From the NCBI GenBank assembly GCA_025458585.1, contig JALOSD010000093.1:1-6494 (forward strand): a DNA stretch of 6,494 bases, read 5' to 3'. The notes below the pieces were generated by a model that worked only from the letters and a program-made list of their open reading frames with translations, did not search any database and was not told the origin of the DNA. The stretch is from Burkholderiaceae bacterium. Its GTDB lineage: Bacteria; Pseudomonadota; Gammaproteobacteria; Burkholderiales; Burkholderiaceae_C. This document shows, piece after piece, positions 1 through 5,610 of this stretch (positions are counted from its first letter, which is position 1; every line of letters starts with the position of its first letter). The position numbers and the translations under genes are program-made.

Positions 1-155
1 GTCCCCAGGGCGAGCAACTTCTCCCGGCCGGCGACCCGGTACTTCAGGCGCCAGTACCGGCCGCCGCTGTCCGTGACGTGCAGGAACAGCCCGCCGCCGT
101 CGAAGTGCTTGCCGGGTTCCTTGAGGCTGCGCAGCCTCGCGTCGCTGAGCTTCAT
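1..155 (-). CDS. Tyrosine-recombinase integrase, DUF4102-type N-terminus (partial, 3' end outside window)
   Basis: Only the first 51 residues are in the window; the gene continues past the left edge. The translation starts MKLSDARLRSLKEPGKHFDG and goes on through GGLFLHV and a GRYWRLKYRVAGREKLLALG block. This is the typical N-terminal arm-binding (DUF4102) domain of P4-like and genomic-island integrases. The catalytic domain with the R-H-R-Y residues would lie outside, so activity cannot be judged. The ATG at 153-155 is supported by a Shine-Dalgarno-like GGGAG on the minus strand (plus-strand 164-168), 8 bases upstream. Family members catalyse site-specific insertion and excision of islands or prophages. 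The gene starts 115 bases from the iron permease gene and points away from it, so the mobile element probably extends to the left. The identification is strong; intactness and mobility are unknown. Confidence 0.88.
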   Translation of the reverse strand, partial: MKLSDARLRSLKEPGKHFDGGGLFLHVTDSGGRYWRLKYRVAGREKLLALG

Positions 156-177
156 CGTTCACGCTCCCGTACCCCAC

Positions 178-198
178 TGGGGGTATCTTTGGGGGTAT
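178..198. repeat. Two direct repeats TGGGGGTAT upstream of the integrase start
   Basis: TGGGGGTAT occurs at 178-186 and again at 190-198, a 12-bp period. The first copy also forms an imperfect palindrome with TACCCC at 170-175. In the integrase direction these read ATACCCCCA twice, between a possible AT-containing -10 region (GGATATA) and the RBS. Such iterated sites beside an integrase gene commonly bind the integrase arm domain, an excisionase or a repressor. Which of these applies cannot be told from sequence. The repeat is exact and stands out against the surrounding sequence; its function is inferred. Confidence 0.5.
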
Positions 199-243
199 AT
201 CCTAGCCCCCCGCCTCGGAAAGCGAGTGTTTATGAGGTCCTTC

Positions 244-262
244 GGTCCCTGTCGGCGGGACC
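244..262 (-). terminator. Possible hairpin downstream of the iron permease gene
   Basis: GGTCCC (244-249) and GGGACC (257-262) form a perfect 6-bp stem with a 7-base loop, starting 8 bases past the permease stop codon in its reading direction. There is no T-tract after it on the minus strand, so it is a weak terminator candidate. It may instead be a 3'-end-stabilising hairpin or a coincidence in GC-rich DNA. It also lies in the likely island boundary, so an inverted-repeat role in recombination is possible but unsupported. Confidence 0.3.
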
Positions 263-270
263 ACACCGTC

Positions 271-1893
271 CTACCGCTCGCGCATCGCGCGCGACAGCAG
301 CACGACCGGCAGCAGACCGACGACGACGATCGCGAGCGACGGCAGCGCCGCCTCGCCCAGACGCTCGTCGCGCGCGAGGTTGTACGCGACGACGGCCAGC
401 GTGTCGGCACCGAACGGTCGCAGCACGAGCGTGGCGGGCAGCTCCTTCATCACGTCGACGAACACCAGCAGCGCGGCAGCGAGCGCCGAGCGCCGCAGCA
501 GCGGCAGGTGCAGCGCGCCGAACAGGCGCCAGCGGCTCGCGCCGAGCATGCGCGCGCTGTCGTCGATCGACGTCGGCACGCGCGCGTAGCCTGCCTCGAT
601 GGACTGCAACGCGACCGCCGAGAAGCGCACGAGGTAGGCGTAGACCACGCCGAACAGCGTGCCGGTGACCAGCAACGGCAGCTGCGCCTGCGGCCACCGC
701 GCCTGCACCCAGCCCAGCGGCAGCAGCACGCCGACCGCGATCACCGCGCCAGGCACCGCGTAGCCGAGCGAGACGACGCGCGCCCCGACGGTCAGCGCGC
801 CGCCCGCCGCACCCTCGCCGGGGCGGCGCAGCCGCAGCGCGAAGCCGAGCGCCAGCGCGAGCGCGGCCGCGCCCGCCGAGGCGATCGCGGCGAGCTCGAA
901 GCTCGTCCAGGCCCACTGCGCGAAACGCTCGAGCGGCAGGCCGAACTCCGAGTGCACCGCCTCCTGCCACAGCATCTGCACCAGCACCGCGACCGGCAGC
1001 GCGAAGCCCAGCAGCACCGGCAGCCAGCACAGCGCGGCGACGGCGAACGCCGCGCGCCCACGCAGCTCGACCGGCCGGGCCTCGGCGGAATGCGCCGCCC
1101 CCGACCGGCTCGTCGCGAAGCGCAGCCGGCTCTGCGCGCGGCGCTCGAGCCACAGCAGCAGCGCGACGAGCACGAGCAGCATCGACGCGAGCTGCGCCGC
1201 CGCGATGCGGTCGTTCATCACCAGCCAGGCCTTGTAGATGCCGGTCGAGAACGTCGTCAGCCCGAAGTACGCGCCGACGCCGTAGTCGGCGAGCGTCTCC
1301 ATCAGCGCCAGGGCGACTCCCGCGGCGATCGCCGGGCGCGCCAGCGGCAGCGCCACCTCGACGATGCGCCGCCGCAGCCCGGCACCGAGCAGGCGCGCGG
1401 CCTCCATCATCTGCGCGCCGCGTTCGCCGAGCGCGGCGCGGGTGAGCAGGTAGACATACGGATACAGGCACAGCACGAACAGAGCGACCGCGCCCGTCAG
1501 GCTGCGCACGTCGGGCCACAACGCGCCCTGGGCGCCCGTGGCGGCGCGCAGCGCCGTCTGCAGCGGGCCGCTGAACTGCAGGAAGTCGGTGTACGCGTAG
1601 GCGAGCACGTAGGCCGGCATCGCCAGCGGCAGCAGCAACGCCCACTCGAGCGTGCGCCGGCCCGGAAAGTCGAACAGCGTCACCGCCGCCGCCGACGCCC
1701 CGCCGACGATCGCGACGCCGACGCCCACGCTCGCCGCGAGAAGCAGCGACTGACCGACGTAGCCGGGCAGCACGGTCGCGAACTGGTGCCGCAACACCTG
1801 CATCGCCGCGGCGTCGAGCGCCAGCCACGCGCCGAGCACGCCGAGCACCGGCAGCGCGAGCAACGCGCAAAGCGCCGTCAGCGCCCAGCGCAT
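271..1893 (-). CDS. fbpB: Ferric iron ABC transporter, two-domain permease (FbpB/AfuB-like)
   Basis: A 540-residue inner-membrane protein made of two fused binding-protein-dependent permease halves, the usual layout and length for FbpB-type iron permeases. Hydrophobic segments are visible near residues 4-27, 46-73, 84-102, 132-151, 186-200, 234-249, 284-307, 334-354, 371-396, 405-425, 467-483 and 517-535. Each half has the cytoplasmic loop that docks on the ATPase: around 164-192 (EAARLLGAG..., ALPLARPAI) and around 444-471 (DDSARMLGAS..., LHLPLLRRS). The MPAYVLAYAYTDFLQFSGP block (residues 92-110) resembles iron permeases. It should move Fe3+ delivered by a periplasmic binding protein, powered by the divergent ATPase. 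No binding-protein gene is in the window. The ATG at 1893 opens straight into a hydrophobic segment and is preferred over a longer overlapping frame from 1939. No clear Shine-Dalgarno is seen. ThiP and other two-domain permeases share this fold; the Fur-like site nearby favours iron. Confidence 0.87.
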   Translation of the reverse strand: MRWALTALCALLALPVLGVLGAWLALDAAAMQVLRHQFATVLPGYVGQSLLLAASVGVGVAIVGGASAAAVTLFDFPGRRTLEWALLLPLAMPAYVLAYAYTDFLQFSGPLQTALRAATGAQGALWPDVRSLTGAVALFVLCLYPYVYLLTRAALGERGAQMMEAARLLGAGLRRRIVEVALPLARPAIAAGVALALMETLADYGVGAYFGLTTFSTGIYKAWLVMNDRIAAAQLASMLLVLVALLLWLERRAQSRLRFATSRSGAAHSAEARPVELRGRAAFAVAALCWLPVLLGFALPVAVLVQMLWQEAVHSEFGLPLERFAQWAWTSFELAAIASAGAAALALALGFALRLRRPGEGAAGGALTVGARVVSLGYAVPGAVIAVGVLLPLGWVQARWPQAQLPLLVTGTLFGVVYAYLVRFSAVALQSIEAGYARVPTSIDDSARMLGASRWRLFGALHLPLLRRSALAAALLVFVDVMKELPATLVLRPFGADTLAVVAYNLARDERLGEAALPSLAIVVVGLLPVVLLSRAMRER

Positions 1894-1928
1894 CGCGAGC
1901 CCGGCGCGCCGCCCGTCCCTGGGGTGCG

Positions 1929-1947
1929 AATAAGAACAATCCTCATT
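1929..1947. promoter_or_regulatory. Fur-box-like operator between the divergent iron-transport genes
   Basis: The 19-mer AATAAGAACAATCCTCATT agrees with the Fur-type palindrome aatgagaat-n-attctcatt at 15 of 18 defined positions. It is the only distinctly AT-rich patch in the 79-bp intergenic region. It lies 35 bases upstream of the permease start and 25 bases upstream of the ATPase start, so one bound Fur dimer (or two overlapping dimers) could repress both promoters when Fe2+ is plentiful. The match is read directly; Fur binding is inferred from known operators and from the iron-transport function of both flanking genes. Confidence 0.65.
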
Positions 1948-1960
1948 GGGGCGGCGAGGC

Positions 1961-1966
1961 TAACAT
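1961..1966 (+). promoter_or_regulatory. Candidate -10 box (TAACAT) for the ATPase gene
   Basis: TAACAT ends 6 bases before the A of the ATG, so transcription starting about 7 bases downstream would begin at the start codon itself and give a leaderless mRNA. The matching -35 position (about 1938-1943) has no good consensus but lies inside the Fur-like box, which would suit repression. The only Shine-Dalgarno-like string, GAGG at 1956-1959, is 13 bases from the ATG, which is too far for normal use. The box is a four-of-six match, so confidence is modest. Confidence 0.35.
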
Positions 1967-1972
1967 ACGCGC

Positions 1973-3082
1973 ATGTTCCTGCGCCTCGAACGCGTCGACG
2001 TGCGCTACGCCCCGGGCCGGCCCGCGGTCGAGGCCGTGTCGCTCGGCCTCGCGGCCGGGCAGATCGGCGTGCTGATCGGCCCGTCGGGCTGCGGCAAGAC
2101 GTCGCTGCTTCGCGCCGTCGCCGGCCTCGAGCGCGTCGCCGCCGGCCGCATCCAGATCGCGGGCGAGACGGTGGCCGACGCCGGGCGCGGCGTCCACGTT
2201 GCGCCCGAAGCGCGGCGCATCGGCATGGTGTTCCAGGACTACGCGCTGTTCCCGCACCTGAGCGTCGCCGACAACGTCGCCTTCGGCCTGCGCGAGCTGC
2301 CGCGCGCCGAGCGCGAGCGGCGCGTGGCGGCGATGCTCGACCTCGTCGGCCTCGCCCACGCCGCGAAGCGCGCGCCGCACCAGCTCTCCGGCGGCCAGCA
2401 GCAGCGCATCGCGCTCGCGCGCGCGCTCGCGCCGCAGCCGCGCCTGCTGCTGCTCGACGAGCCGTTCTCGAGCCTCGACGTCGACCTGCGCGAACGCCTG
2501 GCGCACGACATCCGCGGCATCCTGAAACAGACCGGCACGACGGCGCTGTTCGTCACCCACGATCAGCTCGAGGCGTTCGCCGTCGGCGACGTGATCGGCG
2601 TGATGCGCAAGGGCCGTCTCGAGCAGTGGGACGACGCCTACGCGCTGTACCACCGCCCGGCGACGCGCTTCGTCGCCGACTTCATCGGTCACGGCGTGTT
2701 CGCGCCGGCGCGCATCGTCGAGTGCGAGCACGGCCACTGCGTGATGACGCCGCTCGGCGAGCTGCACGACATGGCCGAGTGCCCGCTGCCCGACGCCTTC
2801 CCGGGCGGTGAGTGCGACGTGCTGCTGCGCGCCGACGACGTCGTGCACGACGACGCGTCGCCGGTCAAGGCGTGCATCGAGCGCAAGTCGTTTCGCGGCT
2901 CGGAGTTCCTGTACACGCTGCGCCTCGAGAGCGGCGAACGCGTGATGGCGCACGTGCCGAGCCACCACGACCACCAGATCGGCGAGTGGATCGGCATCCG
3001 CATCGAAGCCGACCACGTCGTCACGTTCCCGCGCGGCGAGGCCGCCGCGCCACCGCCTGCCCCTGCCGCCGCGGCGGCCTGA
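1973..3082 (+). CDS. fbpC: Ferric iron ABC transporter, ATP-binding subunit (FbpC-like)
   Basis: A 369-residue ATPase that should power the divergently encoded permease at the inner face of the membrane. All ABC motifs are intact: Walker A GPSGCGKT (36-43), Q-loop in MVFQDYALFPHLSV (Q88), signature LSGGQQQR (138-145), Walker B LLLLDEP (158-164, catalytic E163), D-loop SSLD (166-169) and switch histidine in FVTHDQ (H196). The motif order, the full length and a C-terminal TOBE-like regulatory region (about 240-353) match the FbpC/PotA/MalK class. The Fur-like site upstream and the neighbouring iron permease point to Fe3+ rather than sulfate, polyamine or sugar. Residues 251-270 hold a small Cys/His cluster (CEHGHC, then H265 and C270), and the protein ends in a low-complexity Ala/Pro tail (358-369). 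The ATG at 1973 fits the conserved N-terminus; it lacks a well-spaced Shine-Dalgarno. Confidence 0.9.
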   Translation: MFLRLERVDVRYAPGRPAVEAVSLGLAAGQIGVLIGPSGCGKTSLLRAVAGLERVAAGRIQIAGETVADAGRGVHVAPEARRIGMVFQDYALFPHLSVADNVAFGLRELPRAERERRVAAMLDLVGLAHAAKRAPHQLSGGQQQRIALARALAPQPRLLLLDEPFSSLDVDLRERLAHDIRGILKQTGTTALFVTHDQLEAFAVGDVIGVMRKGRLEQWDDAYALYHRPATRFVADFIGHGVFAPARIVECEHGHCVMTPLGELHDMAECPLPDAFPGGECDVLLRADDVVHDDASPVKACIERKSFRGSEFLYTLRLESGERVMAHVPSHHDHQIGEWIGIRIEADHVVTFPRGEAAAPPPAPAAAAA

Positions 3083-3093
3083 GCCGGACGGCC

Positions 3094-3112
3094 GCGGCGG
3101 AATCGACGCCGC
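3094..3112 (+). terminator. Possible terminator hairpin after the ATPase gene
   Basis: GCGGCG (3094-3099) and CGCCGC (3107-3112) form a perfect 6-bp GC stem with a 7-base loop, 11 bases after the ATPase stop codon. It is followed by TCTCGAATTT, which has only a short, interrupted T-run. It would separate the iron gene from ctpA. The weak tail makes it uncertain. Confidence 0.4.
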
Positions 3113-3126
3113 TCTCGAATTTGGCC

Positions 3127-3157
3127 GGCCCGGCGGTGCAACTTTCGGGCCCGGCGG
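3127..3157 (+). repeat. 10-bp direct repeat, 21-bp period, upstream of the ctpA promoter
   Basis: GGCCCGGCGG occurs at 3127-3136 and again at 3148-3157. Starts are 21 bases apart, about two DNA helix turns, and the pair ends 24 bases before the ctpA -10 box. The spacing would put two copies on the same DNA face, as in tandem activator sites. In DNA this GC-rich a chance repeat is quite possible. Confidence 0.3.
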
Positions 3158-3181
3158 CGCCTCCAAGAGCTTGTGCAGTCT

Positions 3182-3187
3182 TATACT
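3182..3187 (+). promoter_or_regulatory. Candidate -10 box (TATACT) for ctpA
   Basis: TATACT differs from TATAAT by one base and lies 47 bases before the ctpA ATG in otherwise very GC-rich sequence. No -35 match is seen at the normal distance (about 3159-3164), so the promoter may be activator-assisted or use another sigma factor. Transcription would start near 3194, giving a leader of about 40 bases that contains the ctpA RBS. Confidence 0.5.
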
Positions 3188-3234
3188 GATCTTGCCCTCG
3201 TCCGTCCCCCTCTTCCCGCCGAAGGCCGTCTGCC

Positions 3235-4671
3235 ATGAGTTCCAAGTTCAAAGTCGCCGGTCTGGTGGCGATCGGTGCCCTCGCCGGGGCACTGACGACG
3301 ATGCAGTTCCAGGCCATCGCGCGCAGCTCGCTCGCGCCGCTGCCGCTCGAGGAGTTGCAGCAGCTCGCGGCGGTGTTCGGGATGATCAAGTCCGACTACG
3401 TCGAGCCGGTCGACGAGAAGAAGCTGATCACCGACGCGATCGCCGGCATGGTCTCGGGGCTCGACCCGCACTCGCAGTATTTCGACCGCAAGAGCTTCAA
3501 GGAATTCCGCGAGGGCACGAGCGGGCGCTTCGTCGGCGTCGGCATCGAGATCGGCATGGAGGACGGCCTCGTCAAGGTCGTCTCGCCGATCGAGGGCTCG
3601 CCGGCGTTCAAGGCCGGCATCAAGAGCGGTGACCTGATCACGCGCATCGACGACACGCCGGTCAAGGGCCTGACGATGGACCAGGCCGTCAAGCGCATGC
3701 GCGGCGAGCCGAACACGAAGGTCGTGCTGACGGTGTTCCGCAAGGCCGAGAACCGCGCCTTCCCGGTCACGATCACGCGCGCCGAGATCCGCACCCAGAG
3801 CGTGCGCGCGAAGATGGTCGAGCCGGGCTACGGCTGGATCCGCCTGAGCCAGTTCCAGGACAGCTCGGTCGAGGACTTCGTGCGCAAGGTCGATGAGTTG
3901 TACAAGCAGGACCCGAACCTCAAGGGAATCGTGCTCGACCTGCGCAACAACGGCGGCGGCCTGCTCGACGGCGCGATCGCGATCTCGGCGGCGTTCCTGC
4001 CGCGCGACGCCGTCGTCGTGACGACGAACGGGCAGGTGCCGGACTCGAAGGCGTCCTACCGTGCGACGCCCGAGCACTACGTGCGCCGCGCCGGCGCCGA
4101 CCCGCTGCGCCGGCTGCCCGACGCGATCAAGAACGTGCCGCTCGTCGTCCTCGTCAACGAGGGCTCGGCGTCGGCGAGCGAGATCGTGGCCGGCGCGCTG
4201 CAGGACCACAAGCGCGCCACCGTGCTCGGCGCGCAGACCTTCGGCAAGGGTTCGGTGCAGACGGTGCGCCCGCTGTCGGCCGACACCGCGCTGAAGATCA
4301 CCACCGCGCGCTACTACACGCCGGCCGGTCGCTCGATCCAGGCCAAGGGCATCGTGCCCGACCTGTGGATCGACGAGACCGCCGAGGGCAACGTCTACGC
4401 GGCGCTGCGCATGCGCGAGGCCGACTACGAACGTCACCTGACCGGCGCCGAGGAAGAGAAGGACCCGGCGCGCCAGAAGGCACGCGAAGAGGCGCGCAAG
4501 AAGCTCGAGGAGCAGGCCGCGAAGAGCAACGAGGCGCCGAAGCCGCTGCCCGAGTTCGGCAGCGCCGAGGACTTCCCGCTGCAGCAGGCGCTCAACCACC
4601 TGAGGGGCCAGCCCGTCGTCACGAGCAAGACGATGGCCGAGCGCAAGGCGGAAGCGCCGGCTGCCAAGTGA
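3235..4671 (+). CDS. ctpA: S41-family C-terminal processing protease (CtpA)
   Basis: A 478-residue serine protease that trims or degrades exported proteins from their C-terminal ends in the periplasm. An N-terminal hydrophobic segment (about residues 7-22 after K4 and K6) acts as a signal peptide or membrane anchor. A conserved helical N-region follows, including SGLDPHSQYF (74-83). The PDZ domain covers about 95-180, with GVGIEIG near its start and SPAFKAGIKSGDLI (122-135). The protease core has LDLRNNGGG (234-242), the nucleophile Ser313 in SASASE (311-316) and the general base Lys338 in TFGKGSVQ (335-342). Their 25-residue spacing matches the catalytic Ser-Lys dyad of E. coli Prc. The C-terminus (about 400-435) is highly charged and probably helical. 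GAAGG at 3221-3225, 9 bases before the ATG, is a good RBS. Length is normal for bacterial CtpA. An M23/EnvC-like peptidase or gpmA often precedes ctpA in betaproteobacteria; here an iron transporter does. Confidence 0.95.
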   Translation: MSSKFKVAGLVAIGALAGALTTMQFQAIARSSLAPLPLEELQQLAAVFGMIKSDYVEPVDEKKLITDAIAGMVSGLDPHSQYFDRKSFKEFREGTSGRFVGVGIEIGMEDGLVKVVSPIEGSPAFKAGIKSGDLITRIDDTPVKGLTMDQAVKRMRGEPNTKVVLTVFRKAENRAFPVTITRAEIRTQSVRAKMVEPGYGWIRLSQFQDSSVEDFVRKVDELYKQDPNLKGIVLDLRNNGGGLLDGAIAISAAFLPRDAVVVTTNGQVPDSKASYRATPEHYVRRAGADPLRRLPDAIKNVPLVVLVNEGSASASEIVAGALQDHKRATVLGAQTFGKGSVQTVRPLSADTALKITTARYYTPAGRSIQAKGIVPDLWIDETAEGNVYAALRMREADYERHLTGAEEEKDPARQKAREEARKKLEEQAAKSNEAPKPLPEFGSAEDFPLQQALNHLRGQPVVTSKTMAERKAEAPAAK

Positions 4672-4692
4672 CGAACGGCGTCCGAGGCACGA

Positions 4693-4721
4693 GGGGCGCC
4701 TTCGGGCGCCCCGTTTGCTTT
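4693..4721 (+). terminator. Rho-independent terminator after ctpA
   Basis: An uninterrupted 8-bp stem, GGGGCGCC (4693-4700) with GGCGCCCC (4705-4712), is closed by a stable TTCG tetraloop and followed by GTTTGCTTT. It lies 21 bases after the ctpA stop codon. This is the clearest terminator in the window. The T-run is broken by G and C, so some read-through into moeB is possible, and no good separate moeB promoter is seen. Confidence 0.85.
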
Positions 4722-4747
4722 CGTACCCCTCGTCAGCCGTCAGCCCG

Positions 4748-5500
4748 ATGACCGACGACCAGCTGCTGCGCTACTCGCGCCACATTCTCCTCGACGACCT
4801 CGGCGTCGAAGGGCAGGAGCGGCTGCTGGGTTCGCACGCGCTCGTGATCGGCGCCGGCGGGCTCGGCTCGCCGGTGGCGCTGTACCTCGGCACCGCGGGC
4901 GTCGGCCGGATGACGATCGTCGACCACGACAGCGTCGACGTGACGAACCTGCAGCGCCAGATCGCGCACGACCTGGCGCGCGTCGGCACGCCGAAGGCCG
5001 AGTCGGCGAAGCGAAGCATCGGCGCGATCAACCCCGACGTCGTCGTGACCGCCCGCGTCGAGCGCGCCGACGCGGCGGCGCTCGACACGCTCGTCGCCAC
5101 GGCCGACGTCGTGCTCGACTGCAGCGACAACTTCGCGACGCGGCACGCCGTCAACGCGGCGTGCGTCGCGCACCGCAAGCCGCTCGTCGCCGGCGCGGCG
5201 ATCATGTTCGACGGTCAGGTCTCGGTCTACGACGCCCGCGACGCCGCCTCGCCCTGCTACGCCTGCGTCTTTCCGCCCGAGTCGACGTTCGAGGAGGTGC
5301 GCTGCGCGACGATGGGCGTGTTCGCGCCGCTGGTGGGCATCATCGGCTCGGTGCAGGCCGCCGAGGCGCTGAAGCTGCTCACCGGCGTCGGCCGCTCGCT
5401 CGCCGGGCGCCTGCTGATGCTCGACGCCCGCGCGATGGAGTGGAACGAGATCCGCCTCGAGCGCCAGCCTGGCTGCCCGGTCTGCAGCTCCCGCCGCTGA
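4748..5500 (+). CDS. moeB: Molybdopterin-synthase adenylyltransferase (MoeB; HesA/MoeB/ThiF family)
   Basis: A 250-residue E1-like enzyme. It uses ATP to adenylate the C-terminal glycine of a small ubiquitin-like sulfur carrier (MoaD, possibly also ThiS) so that the carrier can take up sulfur for molybdopterin or thiamine synthesis in the cytoplasm. The N-terminal RYSRHILL (8-15), nucleotide-binding GAGGLGS (35-41), DHDSVDVTNLQRQ (59-71), Lys83 and DCSDN (124-128, with D127) are all present. So are the four zinc cysteines in CYAC (170 and 173) and CPVC (243 and 246), and C186 at the position of the conserved MoeB/ThiF cysteine. There is no C-terminal rhodanese domain, so it is the short MoeB form. 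The ATG at 4748 gives the family's usual N-terminus; an upstream TTG at 4715 lies inside the terminator and is rejected. No clear Shine-Dalgarno precedes it. MoeB and ThiF cannot be fully separated by sequence. Confidence 0.92.
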   Translation: MTDDQLLRYSRHILLDDLGVEGQERLLGSHALVIGAGGLGSPVALYLGTAGVGRMTIVDHDSVDVTNLQRQIAHDLARVGTPKAESAKRSIGAINPDVVVTARVERADAAALDTLVATADVVLDCSDNFATRHAVNAACVAHRKPLVAGAAIMFDGQVSVYDARDAASPCYACVFPPESTFEEVRCATMGVFAPLVGIIGSVQAAEALKLLTGVGRSLAGRLLMLDARAMEWNEIRLERQPGCPVCSSRR

Positions 5501-5507
5501 GCGCCTC

Positions 5508-5606
5508 CTGCCCCTTTCCCGGCTGCCCCTTTCCCGGCTGCCCCTTTCCCGGCTGCCCTTTACCCGACAGCCCTTTACCCGACAGCCCTTTTGCCGACTG
5601 CCCCTT
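5508..5606 (+). repeat. 15-bp tandem repeat, six full units plus a partial one, between moeB and the LOG gene
   Basis: Units 1-3 are identical, CTGCCCCTTTCCCGG at 5508-5522, 5523-5537 and 5538-5552. Unit 4 (5553-5567) is CTGCCCTTTACCCGA, unit 5 (5568-5582) CAGCCCTTTACCCGA and unit 6 (5583-5597) CAGCCCTTTTGCCGA. A 9-base partial copy, CTGCCCCTT, follows at 5598-5606. Divergence grows toward the downstream gene, so the first units are probably the newest copies. The array fills nearly all of the 110-base gap, is pyrimidine-rich on the plus strand and ends 4 bases before the next ATG. It therefore takes up the space where a Shine-Dalgarno would be. Because 15 is a multiple of 3, copy changes keep frame. 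All six frames through it should be judged with care; peptides with a GKGQP-like period on the minus strand are repeat artefacts. Confidence 0.93.
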
Positions 5607-5610
5607 CGCG

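Noticed and set aside
156..270. tRNA or small RNA gene as the integration target
   Set aside because: No cloverleaf-like arms or T-loop GTTCRA consensus could be found by eye on either strand; only a short hairpin and the direct repeats are present.
230..1939. A 569-codon minus-strand frame overlapping the permease gene
   Set aside because: It is the frame-shifted shadow of the permease, rich in Arg and Ala, without the membrane pattern or the conserved permease loops seen in the 271-1893 frame.
73..2811. A 912-codon plus-strand open frame covering the permease gene and the first part of the ATPase gene
   Set aside because: Its translation is almost all Arg, Ala, Gln and His with no family motif. 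It is the antisense and frame-shifted shadow of two well-supported genes, a common artefact in DNA this GC-rich.
1943..3166. A 407-codon minus-strand frame opposite the ATPase gene
   Set aside because: The plus-strand frame has every ABC ATPase motif in order; the antisense frame has only His, Arg, Asp and Ala-rich low-complexity sequence.
3181..4599. A 472-codon minus-strand frame opposite ctpA
   Set aside because: Antisense of a gene with an intact Ser-Lys dyad and PDZ domain; the peptide has no recognisable domain and its start has no support.
5508..5606. CRISPR array
   Set aside because: The units are 15 bp and directly abutting, with no spacers of distinct sequence. It is a simple tandem repeat.
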